Source: Hybos culiciformis
Lineage: Eukaryota > Arthropoda > Insecta > Diptera > Hybotidae
Direction of reading: 5' to 3'
Assembly (NCBI GenBank): GCA_964007475.1
Contig: OZ023273.1
Coordinates: forward strand, 23,361,557-23,425,556
DNA: 64,000 nucleotides
The position numbers were made by a program, and so were the translations under genes. The notes under the pieces are model-generated. The model had not been told where the DNA came from and searched no databases. It saw only the letters and a program-made list of their open reading frames with translations. Within the stretch, counting starts at the first letter, position 1, and each line of letters starts with the position of its first letter. Positions 1 to 11,900 of the stretch are shown in pieces.

Positions 1-61
1 AAATAAATTTATTGAGAGCTGTCAAAAAGTTTGTTGACATTTTTCATTCATAATAAATATT

Positions 62-253
62 TCACTCAAAGAGTTGTGGAAACTTCTTCAGGGCTTCATC
101 CATTGTAGAAGGTATTAAAGCAAATATGAAAGTCGAAGCGCCATTATTGTCGTTTGAAAAAGAACGGCTAATCTCACAAAAAATAAGCACAATTTGTTAC
201 CAGTCGATCTCGCCTGTTTCGGTATTTATATCAATAATACTAATTTTCCTCAT
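62..253 (-). pseudogene. Unidentified small coding relic or last exon, with an in-frame stop
   Basis: Read on the minus strand from the ATG at 253, one frame gives 18 protein-like codons, a TAA at 199-197, then 44 more codons ending at TGA (64-62). The second half contains IFALIPSTMDEALKKF and looks far more like real protein than the surrounding AT-rich sequence. The part after the stop could instead be a final coding exon preceded by an AG at about 177; the 28 bases between the TGG and that AG are too short for a normal intron. I do not recognise the family. The opposite strand is also open for about 80 codons (roughly 50-296) and could be the shadow or the real frame. Other exons, if any, were not found. 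Confidence 0.3.
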
Positions 254-3200
254 AAAGTATGTACAATATATTTTAGCCTGGAAGTCAATTTATGACTAAT
301 ACCAATTCGGGCACAAAATTTTGCACAATATTACCATATAAATTATTTATGTTTCTAGGACTATAGTTTGACCACATCTCCTCTTTAAGAAAATGTATTC
401 ACATAAAATAAAAGAAAGTTATAAAAATTTTTATTTTTTTTATTTTTCATTATTTTTATTTCGTTAATGATATAAAACTTAATCCAATTTTAAGACAAAT
501 ATAATATTATTTATTTGGCTCTCAATCTATGAAGTGGGTATTTTCATTATAATTACATATGTTAAAAAAAATATACATCTACGTACATAATAAACTTTTT
601 CTGAAAATAAACAAAAAAATTTAATTTAAAAGTTATTGGATAATTCAAAAATGAAACCACAACATCTGAGATTTAAAATAAAGCAATTTTTTTTTATTTA
701 ATTTTAAAACTCTTACTTAATATATAACATTTAACTTTATACTATGGAGATTGCACATTTGAAATTAAAGTTTGGCAAAAAGAAACCCAATTTATGAGCA
801 AAACTAAAAAATTCCTTTTTGCAATTTTTAAATTTATATATCTCCAAAAGATTAAGGTTAGATAAGTTTGGTTTTTGCTTTTTTTTTTATTTTTAATTTA
901 ATTGAAATTGAGCATAAAAATATTTATTTGAGCACTACCGAAGAAAATTTTAAAGTTTTTCCAAAAGTAATTGAAATGCAGTAATAGTTAAATGAAAAAA
1001 AAAATATTTTCTTTATTTACAGACTTTAAAATCCTTAAAAAAAATCAAAAGTTTTACAATAATTTACCTACTGTTAGTTTGCTATTTTTAGATACGATTA
1101 GTTTAAGCATGAAATAGACGAATGAAATATGTAAGGAACTTGAGTTAATAATGTACTGTCTTTGATATTGGATTGGATTCGAAGACCATACTTTACTGGG
1201 ATATCAACATTTTCAAATCATGAATGAAGTTTAAAAATTTACAAATTTTGCATTTTATTGATTTTACTTCCTTCAATAAAAATCTAGAATTGACTCTTTC
1301 TGTCAATGTCGAAGATCCAAATTTATATTCAAAGAAAATAAAGAAAATTGTTTTGACTTTAAATATTTTCTTTTAATACATTTTCTCATTTTATTTTAAC
1401 GATATTCATGCAGAGAGTTTCTGAACCAATTTGATTGATTTATTTTTGCTATAAAAAAAAAAGAAAAGGATTTAGTTCAAGGACATTTAGTATTAAAGTT
1501 AATGTTGGAAAGAAGTCTATAATAAAAAATTTGATGAAGCATTTCCAAGGGAAAAAAAAAGTTTTAATTTTCTTTTTCGTTAAAGAAAGTTTTATTATAA
1601 AGTTGATTCAATTTCTTTTTCGAAAGTTTACTCAAGCTGAAATTTTTTTTTTTCACTACACATTTCAATTTAGGTAAAATATGTGGAAAAAGGTATTAGA
1701 AGCTTCTCAACATGTTATCAAGGGATTAAATTGTTAAATTAAGAAAGTTTTATATCCCTTTGATCTGTTTATTTGTTTTGAAGGGTTTATGGAGATTTTT
1801 ACTAATAAATTTTATACTTAAGTCTATATGCTTTTTATGTTTTTAGTAAAATGACTAAAAATAGAAAGCTTCCATTTGGAATTCATATGAGACCACTTAA
1901 GCTATAATCGATAATTTATTAGATTTGTCATATATTTAAATTCTTTGAAAGTAAACTGATGTTAAACAACACAAACAATAAATTGAGGTTTGCAAATAAA
2001 TAATTTTTGCGCCAACCAAGCGCATATAGACTTTAATTTATAATTTTCAACATTATTTATAAATTTTTGTCATTTACGATGCATGTAAAAATATGATTAT
2101 ATTGGAACTGCAATACCACAAGCGATTTTTAAATTGACTAAATTCAATAAATGTTGATAACAGTTTATATTAAATATATATGTTTTTAAAACTCTTATGG
2201 CTTCTCTGAGCTATAAGCAATCTGCAACATAATTTTACTTGCGAACGAGTTAGATACAAAACTCTTTAATAGGACTTAATGATTTGCAGTTATTGATGTT
2301 CATACAATCACACTGAAATAAGTGCTCGATTCCTGCACTCAACTTAGATAGTAATCTATCTTTAAAAGTTTTATTTATTTATTTTTTAAATTTTGATAAT
2401 CCTTACACTTTCGAACAGAGAAGAGTTTTTAAACTGTTTTTACATCATATAACTACAGAATGTATCAAAATTATGCTCTTAATCAAATAATAAATATTAT
2501 TTTCAGATTTTATATCTCAAAAAACTTTTCCAAATTGAATGGTTTCCAGTTCGAATTTATTATAATTCATATTTAAAAAAAAAAAAACCATAAATTTTAG
2601 ATTCACATATTTCTATGTACAAATTGTAGTAAAATAAAAAATTTATTGCATAAATTTCTTCATATTTGAAATTCATAAAATTTTAAAAATTGAAATTAAT
2701 TTTACATTGTACGAATAAAAATATAAATAAAAACAGTCAGCTTAAATTAGTTTCTTCATAATTTCTTATCTGCTGTATTTAAGTTATTCTTACATTTTGT
2801 GACATGAATTTAAATTCTGACGATGTTTATGTTTGGAATAATATATAATGTTCCTTATTCATCTCTTTTGCAATATTTTCTAATGCTTGGTTAAGTATTT
2901 AAATTTTTTAAATTTGAAGACACTTGATTTTCCAAGACCATATCAGCAACTCAATTATCAAATTTTGGTAATTTTTTTCAGAGTTTCTATTTCGAGAATT
3001 TTCTTCGAATTCTACAACTCTCGATTATAAAATTTTCTCCTGGGATTTTTATTTCTGGTATTGTGAGTTCGAGATTGAAACTATCTCAATAAATATTGAA
3101 TTAAAAATAATAAAATTCGGAAATAAAAAATTATACCTACAATTTAGATAAAAAACTTGGGGCTAGCGTCTTTGAATTACTAATATCATGGTAGTTGTAA

Positions 3201-6200
3201 AATTACAAAATTGATTTGATCATTAATTTTTCTCAGAATTCAAATACAATACCATTTGCAGTTTATCGGTTGTTCCAACTTCCAAGCGTACAATATTTTT
3301 GATTTTCATATTCGTAATGAAACACGACGAGGGAAACAATTACTTGGACACACTTAAATCAAAATTCTTATAAATTCACATTACATATTTATATTTGTAC
3401 ATAAATTTCTTAAAATTTTTTTATTCTCATTCATTTATCTCAATTTCATTCGTATTATATGCCCCGTCTTAACAAACGCAATCTTTATTTTGATTGACAT
3501 GGATAATAATAAATAAGTTTGTATGTAAACAAATTAATTTGTTGAACAATTTTTTTTTTTGTAGAAATTATTACATAGTCTTCAAGTATGTATATTTTTT
3601 TATCAAAATAAATTAGAAAGAGTTTTGTTTTTGTTTTTTCAACATATGCAAGCAAGATGTTTTTTTTTTCTTTCTTCCATTTAGAGAGTTAATAAAAATT
3701 TTCTTATCATTACTAAAAAAAAAAATTCATATTATTTATTTATACACATAATCGTATACTTATTCATAGAGTATAATAGGGGTTAATATCTATGTTATAT
3801 TTCCTTAATTGATATATTCAGACATTAAATACAAAATTTCAATTAATGGATTTGAGAATTATTATATTTCTTAAGATTAATTATTCAGTTTTCAGATATA
3901 TACTACATATATACCTACTTAAATTAATTTGTAACAATCAAAAATGTTAAAAGAAGCATTAACTGAACAGGATTGTTAAAATTGAATTTATTTAATTTTT
4001 TTGTTCATTTGTATTAATTTGAAATTCTAGAATTCGGTTAGTGGGCTGAATTAAATAATAACGAATTAATTAAATAAATTATACATTCTAATGTTTAATT
4101 TATCTATGAAAGCGTATATTTTCGTACATTTGACTGCGTTTTCTGTATAAATGATAAATAAAATTAAAATTTTGTAAAAAAATAACATTTATTATAAAGA
4201 CTAGACTAGGGCAGGGATCCACTATAGTTTTGATTAAAATGATTTACAGATTCCAGATAATTCTTTTGAAAAAGTCAAGCTAAATTGATTAGAACTATAT
4301 ACACTAGCTACTACTAAGTTCATTTTCTCATATTAGTTTTTGTAAACTTAAAATCATTTGATAACTCAATTGATTATTAGATTAGTTGATAGAAATTAAT
4401 AACCGATCAGTTAATCTATAATTTAAGTCCGAATGCTAAACCGATTCGTCAGCTGGTTGATCTATTTAGTCTCTAATTCTTGTCTTATAATAATATCGTT
4501 CTATCAGTCCTTTTTTCCAAACCGCAACTACCATATCATTAATTAGTACAAAGTACATATAATATATATTATATATTATTACAATTAAAATAACTTAATT
4601 AAGATACCAATTGTTGTCTTAAATGCAAAAAAAATGTTAACGAAAGGCTCATAGGCTACTGATTTTAAATTTTCCTGTATTTAAATTATAATATTTCCTT
4701 ATATTTTTCTTGTTCTCATAAATATTATTATCTTTTTTTTATTATTCCTATTTAATATTCTATATTTATTTTCTTAATAATTCCTTAGAATAATATTTAT
4801 ATTTATACTCATTACAAATTTCAAAAATTTTTACATGATGTTTTAAAATAAAAATTAATTAAAAGTCAAAAGTATGTTATGTTTATGTTAGCAAGCAATT
4901 AAATTAGGCTCGATCTATTAATTATTTATTTTGAAATTAAATTTTTTTTTTATAACATGTACATAATAATATAACAACGTTATTTACTTGCTCACCATTT
5001 TATGTATAAAGTATTAAGAAAGATAAAGATTGCATAATTAAATTTAAATCGGTGGTCGAAAGAAGCATTATGACTTTAGTCGAAATCTGTGTTTTTTTTT
5101 CAATTTTATTACCTATGAATGTTATTTCAGGAATATGGAAATTGATTAAAATTAAGCGATCTTAACTATTTTTTATATGTATATTTCTATAATTCGACGA
5201 GGATCACATTCATTATCGGTAGGTACAGAAAGCCATAGAAATTAATAATCACATTTTTAAGATCAAAGAAATTTAGCCTTTTAATAATAAATTTCCAGAA
5301 GTTCAAAAAATGAAAATCCAAAATGTAAATCTTCTTAATTTATTCAATGTAAGTTGTATGTACACATTATGATTTTCTGGAAAATAATATTTTATGTGTT
5401 ATTTTTGTATGCAAAAATATACATATTTTTCTTCTTTACATGAACGGTTATGGTTAGTTATTGTAATAACATTAAAATACATATTTTTGTTATTTTTACT
5501 TTTTATTCTTTTTTTTTTTTTTGAAGCATAAATCCTTTTGGGTATACTTGTGCTTAAAATGTACTGCTAATAAAATTCATTTAAAAAAACCACAATTTAT
5601 TTCAGAATATTCAAAAGATATAATCTATTTGAACATAATTTAAAAATTTAAATGCTTCTCTTCTAGATATTGTGGTTAATATGCCGGAGAGTTTATAGAA
5701 GTGAAGATAGTTGGACACAGAGAGAGAGAGAGAAAGAGTTTGATACATTTTTTGCTGTTTCCTTTAAGAATTTCAAATTTCACAAAATTAGATAGACACA
5801 AGCAAATATGAATTGATACAAAGCAAAAAAAAAAAAGAAGATATTGTTGCATAAATAATAAATATGAAATATATGTGTTCCTTGGATATTAGACATTATA
5901 TATTGTTAAAACCATTTTTCATATCATTTTGATTTTTTTTTGATCCTGGTATTATATAAATATATTCTGATTCGTAACCGACTGATGTTTTTATTATTTT
6001 TTTTTTGTGTGTTATTTTTATACATTATACATTGTATGTACATTAAAAAAATTAAAATTTTTAATTTCTTGAAATTGTATTTACAATTGATCATTGAGCA
6101 GTAAAATATCGAAAAGATATAAATTAAATCAAGCTTTTAGAGAAAATTCAGAAATATTTTTTTCACTTCCATACAACTCCTTACCTACACCAAAATTGAT

Positions 6201-6869
6201 TCAGATTTTCCGCAGAAAACAAAAACTTTAAGTAATTTCAGCAAATCTTGATCAGAAGAACTATTCTTGTTGCATGTCTATAATTCTGTTTAGGAATTTA
6301 ATAAATAGCCATTTTAGATTTTTAATTCTATATTCATCTACGAATAAAGAAAAATCATAATTCAAAGTTGATACAAAAATAGGCGCTAAAATTTGCATAA
6401 GATGGTGTTCATAAAAGAAAAACTTGACAGATAGACCAAAACTTATATATCGGCCTTAAACCTTATACATACTCATTTAATAATTTAATTCATTTATCTA
6501 TTTATTTTAATAACAAATGTGTATATATTATATGTTATTATATTTTCAAAAACCTCTGTTTGGAATTTGGTCTACATTTTATATTTAAATTTAACCAAAA
6601 AGAAAAGAAACAATATTTCCAATTCAATTGTTTAATGGTTTTTATATATTTAATGGTTTTTATATATTTATATATTTATATATTTATATATTTATACATA
6701 TAATTGTTACAAATGTATTTGGCTTAAGGTAGTAAGATTTTTTTTATTAAAGCTTATTCTTGTGTGCAAAATTAAGTTAAACATGAATTTTTTATTTCTT
6801 GATTATAACAAATTATCCGGAAGGTATGAATTAAAAAAAAAAAACTGATAAACGATTTAACAAAATGAA
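254..6869. other. Gene-free AT-rich DNA
   Basis: No open frame with protein-like composition is visible on either strand. The stretch holds homopolymer A and T runs, a (GA)n microsatellite at about 5718-5738, an AT-rich palindromic run near 4557-4580 and a short ATATTT-type minisatellite at about 6640-6705. It could be upstream intergenic DNA or part of a very long first intron of the tok-like gene. I could not find that gene's missing signal-peptide exon here, but a 100-200 base exon could be overlooked by eye. Confidence 0.6.
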
Positions 6870-7101
6870 AAAAAAAACACACGAAGCAGTCATAGAACTG
6901 CCGACAGAAGTTTATACTTAAAGATTTAAAAACTATGAATAACAGACTACAAATGATGGGCTGCTCAGTACAAAATGTAAATTAAAATAAAAATCAGTCC
7001 ATCATTCCAAAAGCAGTCCATTATTTGTAGCCACTGTTATTTCATAGTTTAAATCTAAGTATAAACTTCTGTAGGCAGTTCTATGACTGTTTCGTGTTTT
7101 T
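6870..7101. repeat. Large imperfect inverted repeat (hairpin), arms ~95 bp, loop ~40 bp
   Basis: The left arm (about 6871-6968) and the right arm (about 7008-7101) are reverse complements with a few mismatches and short indels. Both contain CAGTCATAGAACTGCC, AGAAGTTTATACTTA and the block around AACTATGAA(T)AACAG. The spacer carries no reading frame. The right arm runs straight into the ~108-bp tandem array that follows, so the two may belong to one mobile element. No target duplication was identified. Confidence 0.8.
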
Positions 7102-7622
7102 CGTATGTTTTGCGTCGGCACGACCTAACCGTACCTCCCTGCCCAAAAATTTTTCGGCTGGTAATTTTAATTTCACCGGAGCTACCTATTTAAAAAAAAA
7201 ATAAAATTTCGTATATTTTGCTCCGGCACGACCTAAACGTCGCTCCCCACCCAAAATTTTTTTTTCTCCGGAGCTACCTATTTAAAAAAAAAAATTTTTT
7301 TCGTATATTTTGCTCCGGCACGACCTAACCGTAGCTCCCCAGCCAAAAATTTTTTTTCAGGTAATAATAATTTCACCCGAGCTACCTATTTTGAAAAAAA
7401 AAAAAAAATTTCGTATATTTTGCTACGGCACGACCTAACCGTAACTCCCCATCCAAAATTTTTTTTTCAGGTAATCTTAATTTCACCGGAGCTACCTATT
7501 AAAAAAAAAAAAAATTTCGTATATTTTGCTCCGGCACGACCTAACCGTAGCTCCCCACCCAAAAAATTTTTTTCAGTTAATATTAATTTCACTGGAGCTA
7601 CCTATTTTGAAAAAAAAAAATT
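7102..7622. repeat. ~108-bp tandem array, five copies
   Basis: The motif CGGCACGACCTAA recurs at 7116, 7224, 7316, 7426 and 7532, giving steps of 108, 92, 110 and 106 bases. Each unit runs: TCGTATATTTTGCTCCGGCA, a CCGTAGCTCCCC-like block, a T-run, a TAAT..TTTCACCGGAGCTACC block, then an A-run of variable length. Most length variation sits in the homopolymers. A trailing fragment with CTACCTATTTTGAAAA lies at about 7724-7752. Short open frames inside (for example 7420-7641) exist only because the unit lacks stops and are not genes. Confidence 0.88.
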
Positions 7623-7828
7623 AGTTTTAAATAATTTGTAAATGAAAGATTTTTAAAATTAATTTGACTTTAAATTTTTCGCGCCAAATTATTTTGTTTT
7701 TATAAATAACAAATGATTATTGAACTACCTATTTTGAAAAAAAAAAAAATTTTTCTGAGAAAAAATCTCATGCGTTTTAGACACTCGAATCGATACTCGA
7801 ATTGAAACATGATTTTTACCGGCGCCGT

Positions 7829-8915
7829 GACATTTGTCCGCGGGACATTTGTCCGCGATGAAATTTGTATGGAAAACTTCGCGGACAAATGTCATTTTGC
7901 AAAATGTCATTTGTCCGCGATTGTAAAATGAGATTTGTCCGCCGCGGACAAATGTCCCAAAATTAGCGGACAAATGACATTTTGCAAAATGACATTTGTC
8001 CGCGATTGAATTTTCTAACTTTAGCGGACAAATGTCATTTTGCAAAATGTCATTTGTCCGCGATTGATTTTTCGAATTTTTAGCGGACAAATGTCATTTT
8101 GCAAAATGTCATTTGTCCGCGATTGAAATTTTTAATTTTTAGCGGACAAATGTCATTTTGCAAAATGTCATTTGTCCGCGATTGATTTTTCAGTTTTTTT
8201 AGCGGACAAATGTCATTTTGCAAAATGTCATTTGTCCGCGATTGATTTTTCAATTTTGGAGATACTGCAGATTACGTGAACCACTCAGAATCGTCTGAAG
8301 CTTGGAAAAGGGAAGAGGGGAGAGTCCCCCCAAATTGTTCATACATTTTGTATATGCAATTTTTTTTTTTTAGCCCGATTTGCCCCTTAAAGAGAGGGTG
8401 GTGGGGGGCGGCGGGCGGGCGGGTGGACTGGTGGTTGGTCAGTGGGATTTGCGGCCACCAGTCCACCCGCCCGCCCGCCGCCCCCCACCACCCTCTCTTG
8501 TTGTGCCGATTCTGATTGGTTCACGTCATCTGCACTTTAGCCTCAAATTTTTAGCGGACATATGTCATTTTCCAAAATGTCATTTGTCCGCGATTGCTTT
8601 TTTTAATTTTTAGCGGACAAATGTCATTTTGCAAAATGTCATTTGTCCGCGATTGATTTTTTAACTTTTTAGCGGACAAATGTCATTTTGCAAAATGTCA
8701 TTTGTCCGCGATTGATTTTTCAGATTTTTAGCGGACAAATGTCATTTTGCAAAATGTCATTTGTCCGCAATTAATTTTTATCGCGGACAAATGACATTTT
8801 GGAAAATGTCATTTGTCCGCGGCGGACAAAAGACATTTTGATTCGCGGACAAATGTCATTTTTATGTCCGCGATACAAAAACAAATCGCGGACAAATGTC
8901 CCGCGGACAAATGTC
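7829..8915. repeat. Foldback-like element built of 59-bp palindromic tandem units
   Basis: Both ends carry the same inverted sequence: GACATTTGTCCGCGGGAC at 7829 onward and its reverse complement ending at 8915. The interior is a tandem array whose unit is a 38-base near-palindrome, GCGGACAAATGTCA..TGTCATTTGTCCGC, followed by about 21 bases of T-rich spacer beginning GATTGATTTTT. Unit starts fall at 7881, 7966, 8024, 8083, 8142, 8202, then after an insertion at 8554, 8613, 8672 and 8731. The core step is 59. The outer units are more irregular and shorter. There is no coding capacity. It may be a foldback transposon, the internal array of a larger element, or a satellite seed. Confidence 0.85.
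8258..8547. mobile_element. Nested GC-rich foldback insertion inside the 59-bp array
   Basis: Array units at 8202 and 8554 are 352 bases apart instead of 59, so about 293 bases are inserted. The insert has 28-base inverted ends (8266-8293 and 8507-8534, two mismatches, containing ACGTGAACCA and TCAGAATCG). Its centre is a perfect 44-base inverted repeat (8391-8434 and 8455-8498) around a 20-base loop. The arm is G-rich on one strand, with GGGCGGGCGGG and GGGGGG runs, hence able in principle to form a G-quadruplex as well as a hairpin. Its base composition is unlike the rest of the window. The frames that cross it are not credible proteins. Confidence 0.8.
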
Positions 8916-11900
8916 CAACCCCCATTTTTACCCTCTACCAAAAATCGCACAACGCGCCTAAAGAAGTATAAACTTCAAAAAAATGTTTATACATTCTTAA
9001 TTACGGACAAAAGCAAATATTTTTAAAAACCTGTTATTTACGCAAGAGATTTTTGTTCTTTTTTTTTTTATTTCTGGAAAAAGGACTTAAGGATGAATAT
9101 TAAATAATGTATAAAGGGTAGAAGATGTATATTCTGAAAAACCACTGACCACAAAGAAAAAAAAAAGAAGTCATTTATCAAAACGACAAATTTGTTACAA
9201 TGAAATTACAAAAATGACCATGACTTCATCTTAAAAATATATTTATTATTTACCTTCTGTTACATTTATATCTACAGATAAATTTAAATGTTAGAAAGAA
9301 AATTAGAATTTTTGTTTTTATACCTTATAGATGTACTTAATAGATTTACGCAAATAATGAGGTGCATCTATTTATGTAATAATTTATTAAAAAAATAGAA
9401 CTAAACGATGTCATGTTTGTTCATTATGAATATTTAATTTTTTTTGGAATAAATAACAAGGCTACACAACTGGTTTCAAATATGATTTTATCCTTTTTAA
9501 ATGAAAGTATAACTGAAGTCAACTCAACATCCACTATCATTTTAAACACAAACCATCATTACTAATACTAACATGCTGATATAATGTGTAAGTGTGTGAG
9601 TCAGTGTAATAACTTTATAGCTGGTACTTATAGCCTTTTTGCCAACTAGTTTCTTTTTCAGTGATATCACTTATACATTATAATGTTTAATTACATTACC
9701 CATATTTTTTAAAATGGAAATTATTTGCTAATTTCAAATATATTATTTTGAATTTTGACAATTTGTATTTTTAATAAATATAAAAAAAAAATCACCAAAA
9801 AAATAGTATGTTTAAATAAGCGGATTAAAAAGTGATTACAGTGGACGTTAACATTTAACATTATATAAGAGCTTACACAAAATTAAATATAAGTTATACT
9901 ACAAGTGCTAAATTATATTATGTTTTTAAACTCATGCTGGGATAAAAATCATATTAAAAAGTTATTAAAAAATGAGATAGTTATTAAATTTAATTATTCA
10001 ATATTTTGACATTTGAATTACAATGAATTTTTATTTATTTGTTGTAAAACAAATTATTATTTATAAATATAATTTTTTTTATGATGGTATAAGAATTCGA
10101 GCACGTGTAAAAATTTACATGAATGCACTTAATGAACGTAACTCTTATCGTATTTTAAATTGAGTATTCAGATTCGCAAGTATGTATGGAGCATATATTA
10201 TTATTTCTTTCAATCAAAATATCATTATATGGGCTTACTAATTGAAAACCAATAATTAAAAAAAAAAAATTTTAATTTAAGTTTGAAAACAAAATTATTT
10301 TCGTTCCTGGTCGGTCGCAGTAGTGCCATTTAAAAGCCAATTGAATGAATTTGTATTTTATTACTGCAATGCTGATTTTTGAATTTTTGCTTTTTTTTTT
10401 ACATTTTCTATGAATATTTTGGATACTATTTTCATCGCAGCGCAGTTATAAAATTCAATTTTACAAAATTACCTACATTTGATTGCATTTCAAATAAGAT
10501 TACTTTCAAATTTTAACGACACGCCATCAAAAAATGGAAAATATATATCTTTTATTTATAATAAAATTTCTTTCAAGTTGTAATTGAACAAAAAATATAG
10601 CTGTATGAAAGATTCCTTCAAATCATAAAAATATAAAACTAATAAAAACTCAACAAATTTTGTACAAAAAAATGTGAAAATGATGAGAGGAGTACGTACT
10701 TTTGCGGCCATGAAATTTCTTATTTAGAGTAAATTTTATTTAGAGTAAATTTTATATAGAGCTTTTATAGGCAAAACAAAGAGTTTAATCTCCAAATGAG
10801 GATCTATAAGATCTCAGTACTTCATATATATATACATTTATTATTACAAAACCTATAAAAAGTTTATTATTTTACTAGATAAAATTAATATATTTTCCAA
10901 ATTTATTAATTTATTTTTTTTAAGAAGTGATTTATCGTAATTTAAACACCAATTTCTTGTAAATAAATATTCTGCAAACAAAAATAAGGACTTCCAATTT
11001 AAATTATTCAAAAAATGTATATATTCCTTTTTCTGAATTTTAGGTTTTTAAATAAGAATTTTATATCATCATAATTATATGCGAATAAAATAAAATAAAA
11101 AAAAAATTTTTATATAAAATAAATATCAGCAAACTATTGTGTGCATCAGAAATGTGAGGAGGAAAATGAATTCCATTGAATTTAAAATCTAAAGAGCAAA
11201 AATGAACAAAACAAAAATTATTTATTCACTGAAATAACTAGGTTTATAATAAAAATTTCAAATTATGTAGGTATATACATTTTGTCTTCAGAAATCTACG
11301 GAAATAATATTTCATAGGAAAGAAAAATTCTCGTATTGTATTTTTTTTTTCTATCTAGTTTAGTATTTTTACATCATATATATAATATTCTATGTTTAAG
11401 CGAATTTGAAAAAGGAAGTAAAAGTTTATTTTGTTGAAATTTACTAAAGCAGAATGAATTACCTAGAAAGGGGAAAAATAAAAGGAAAATATATGTATAT
11501 ACTATATAATATATAATATATCCTTTTTAAATAATATTTCATTTACTATTAGTACTGAAATTTTATTTTATGTAAATTTTAATTATTTTGGAAATTTTAG
11601 CGCAAAATAACTTCACAACCGAAATAAGGTACACTTTCTGTAAAATTTTTACTAATTTTTTTTTTCTCAAACTTATCTCAGATAAATCTTCTATAACTTA
11701 CTGTTCAACTTTAATTGATCAACAAAATTCGAATTGTGAGATTATATGACTTTGGACAAAAATTTGTAAATTTTGATTACAATTGTTCTTTAAATCTTTA
11801 AACAAAAATATACTAATAAAATATATCAAGTATATACATATTTAATTCACAGATCATATGTAGTACAGAAAAAGTGTGTAACTAGTAAAAATTCAAAACT

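Noticed and set aside
50..296. Plus-strand open frame of about 80 codons at the left edge
   Set aside because: Ends in a hydrophobic AT-rich run and looks less protein-like than the opposite strand; kept only as an alternative to the minus-strand relic.
7881..8770. CRISPR-like appearance: regular palindromic repeats with short spacers
   Set aside because: The spacers are near-identical T-rich sequence, not unique; unit and spacer diverge together as a satellite would; the context is a eukaryotic nuclear genome with no cas genes.
7725..9026. Several open frames across the palindrome and G-rich region on both strands
   Set aside because: They arise from stop-free repeat units and GC-rich arms; the translations are repetitive and mirror each other between strands.
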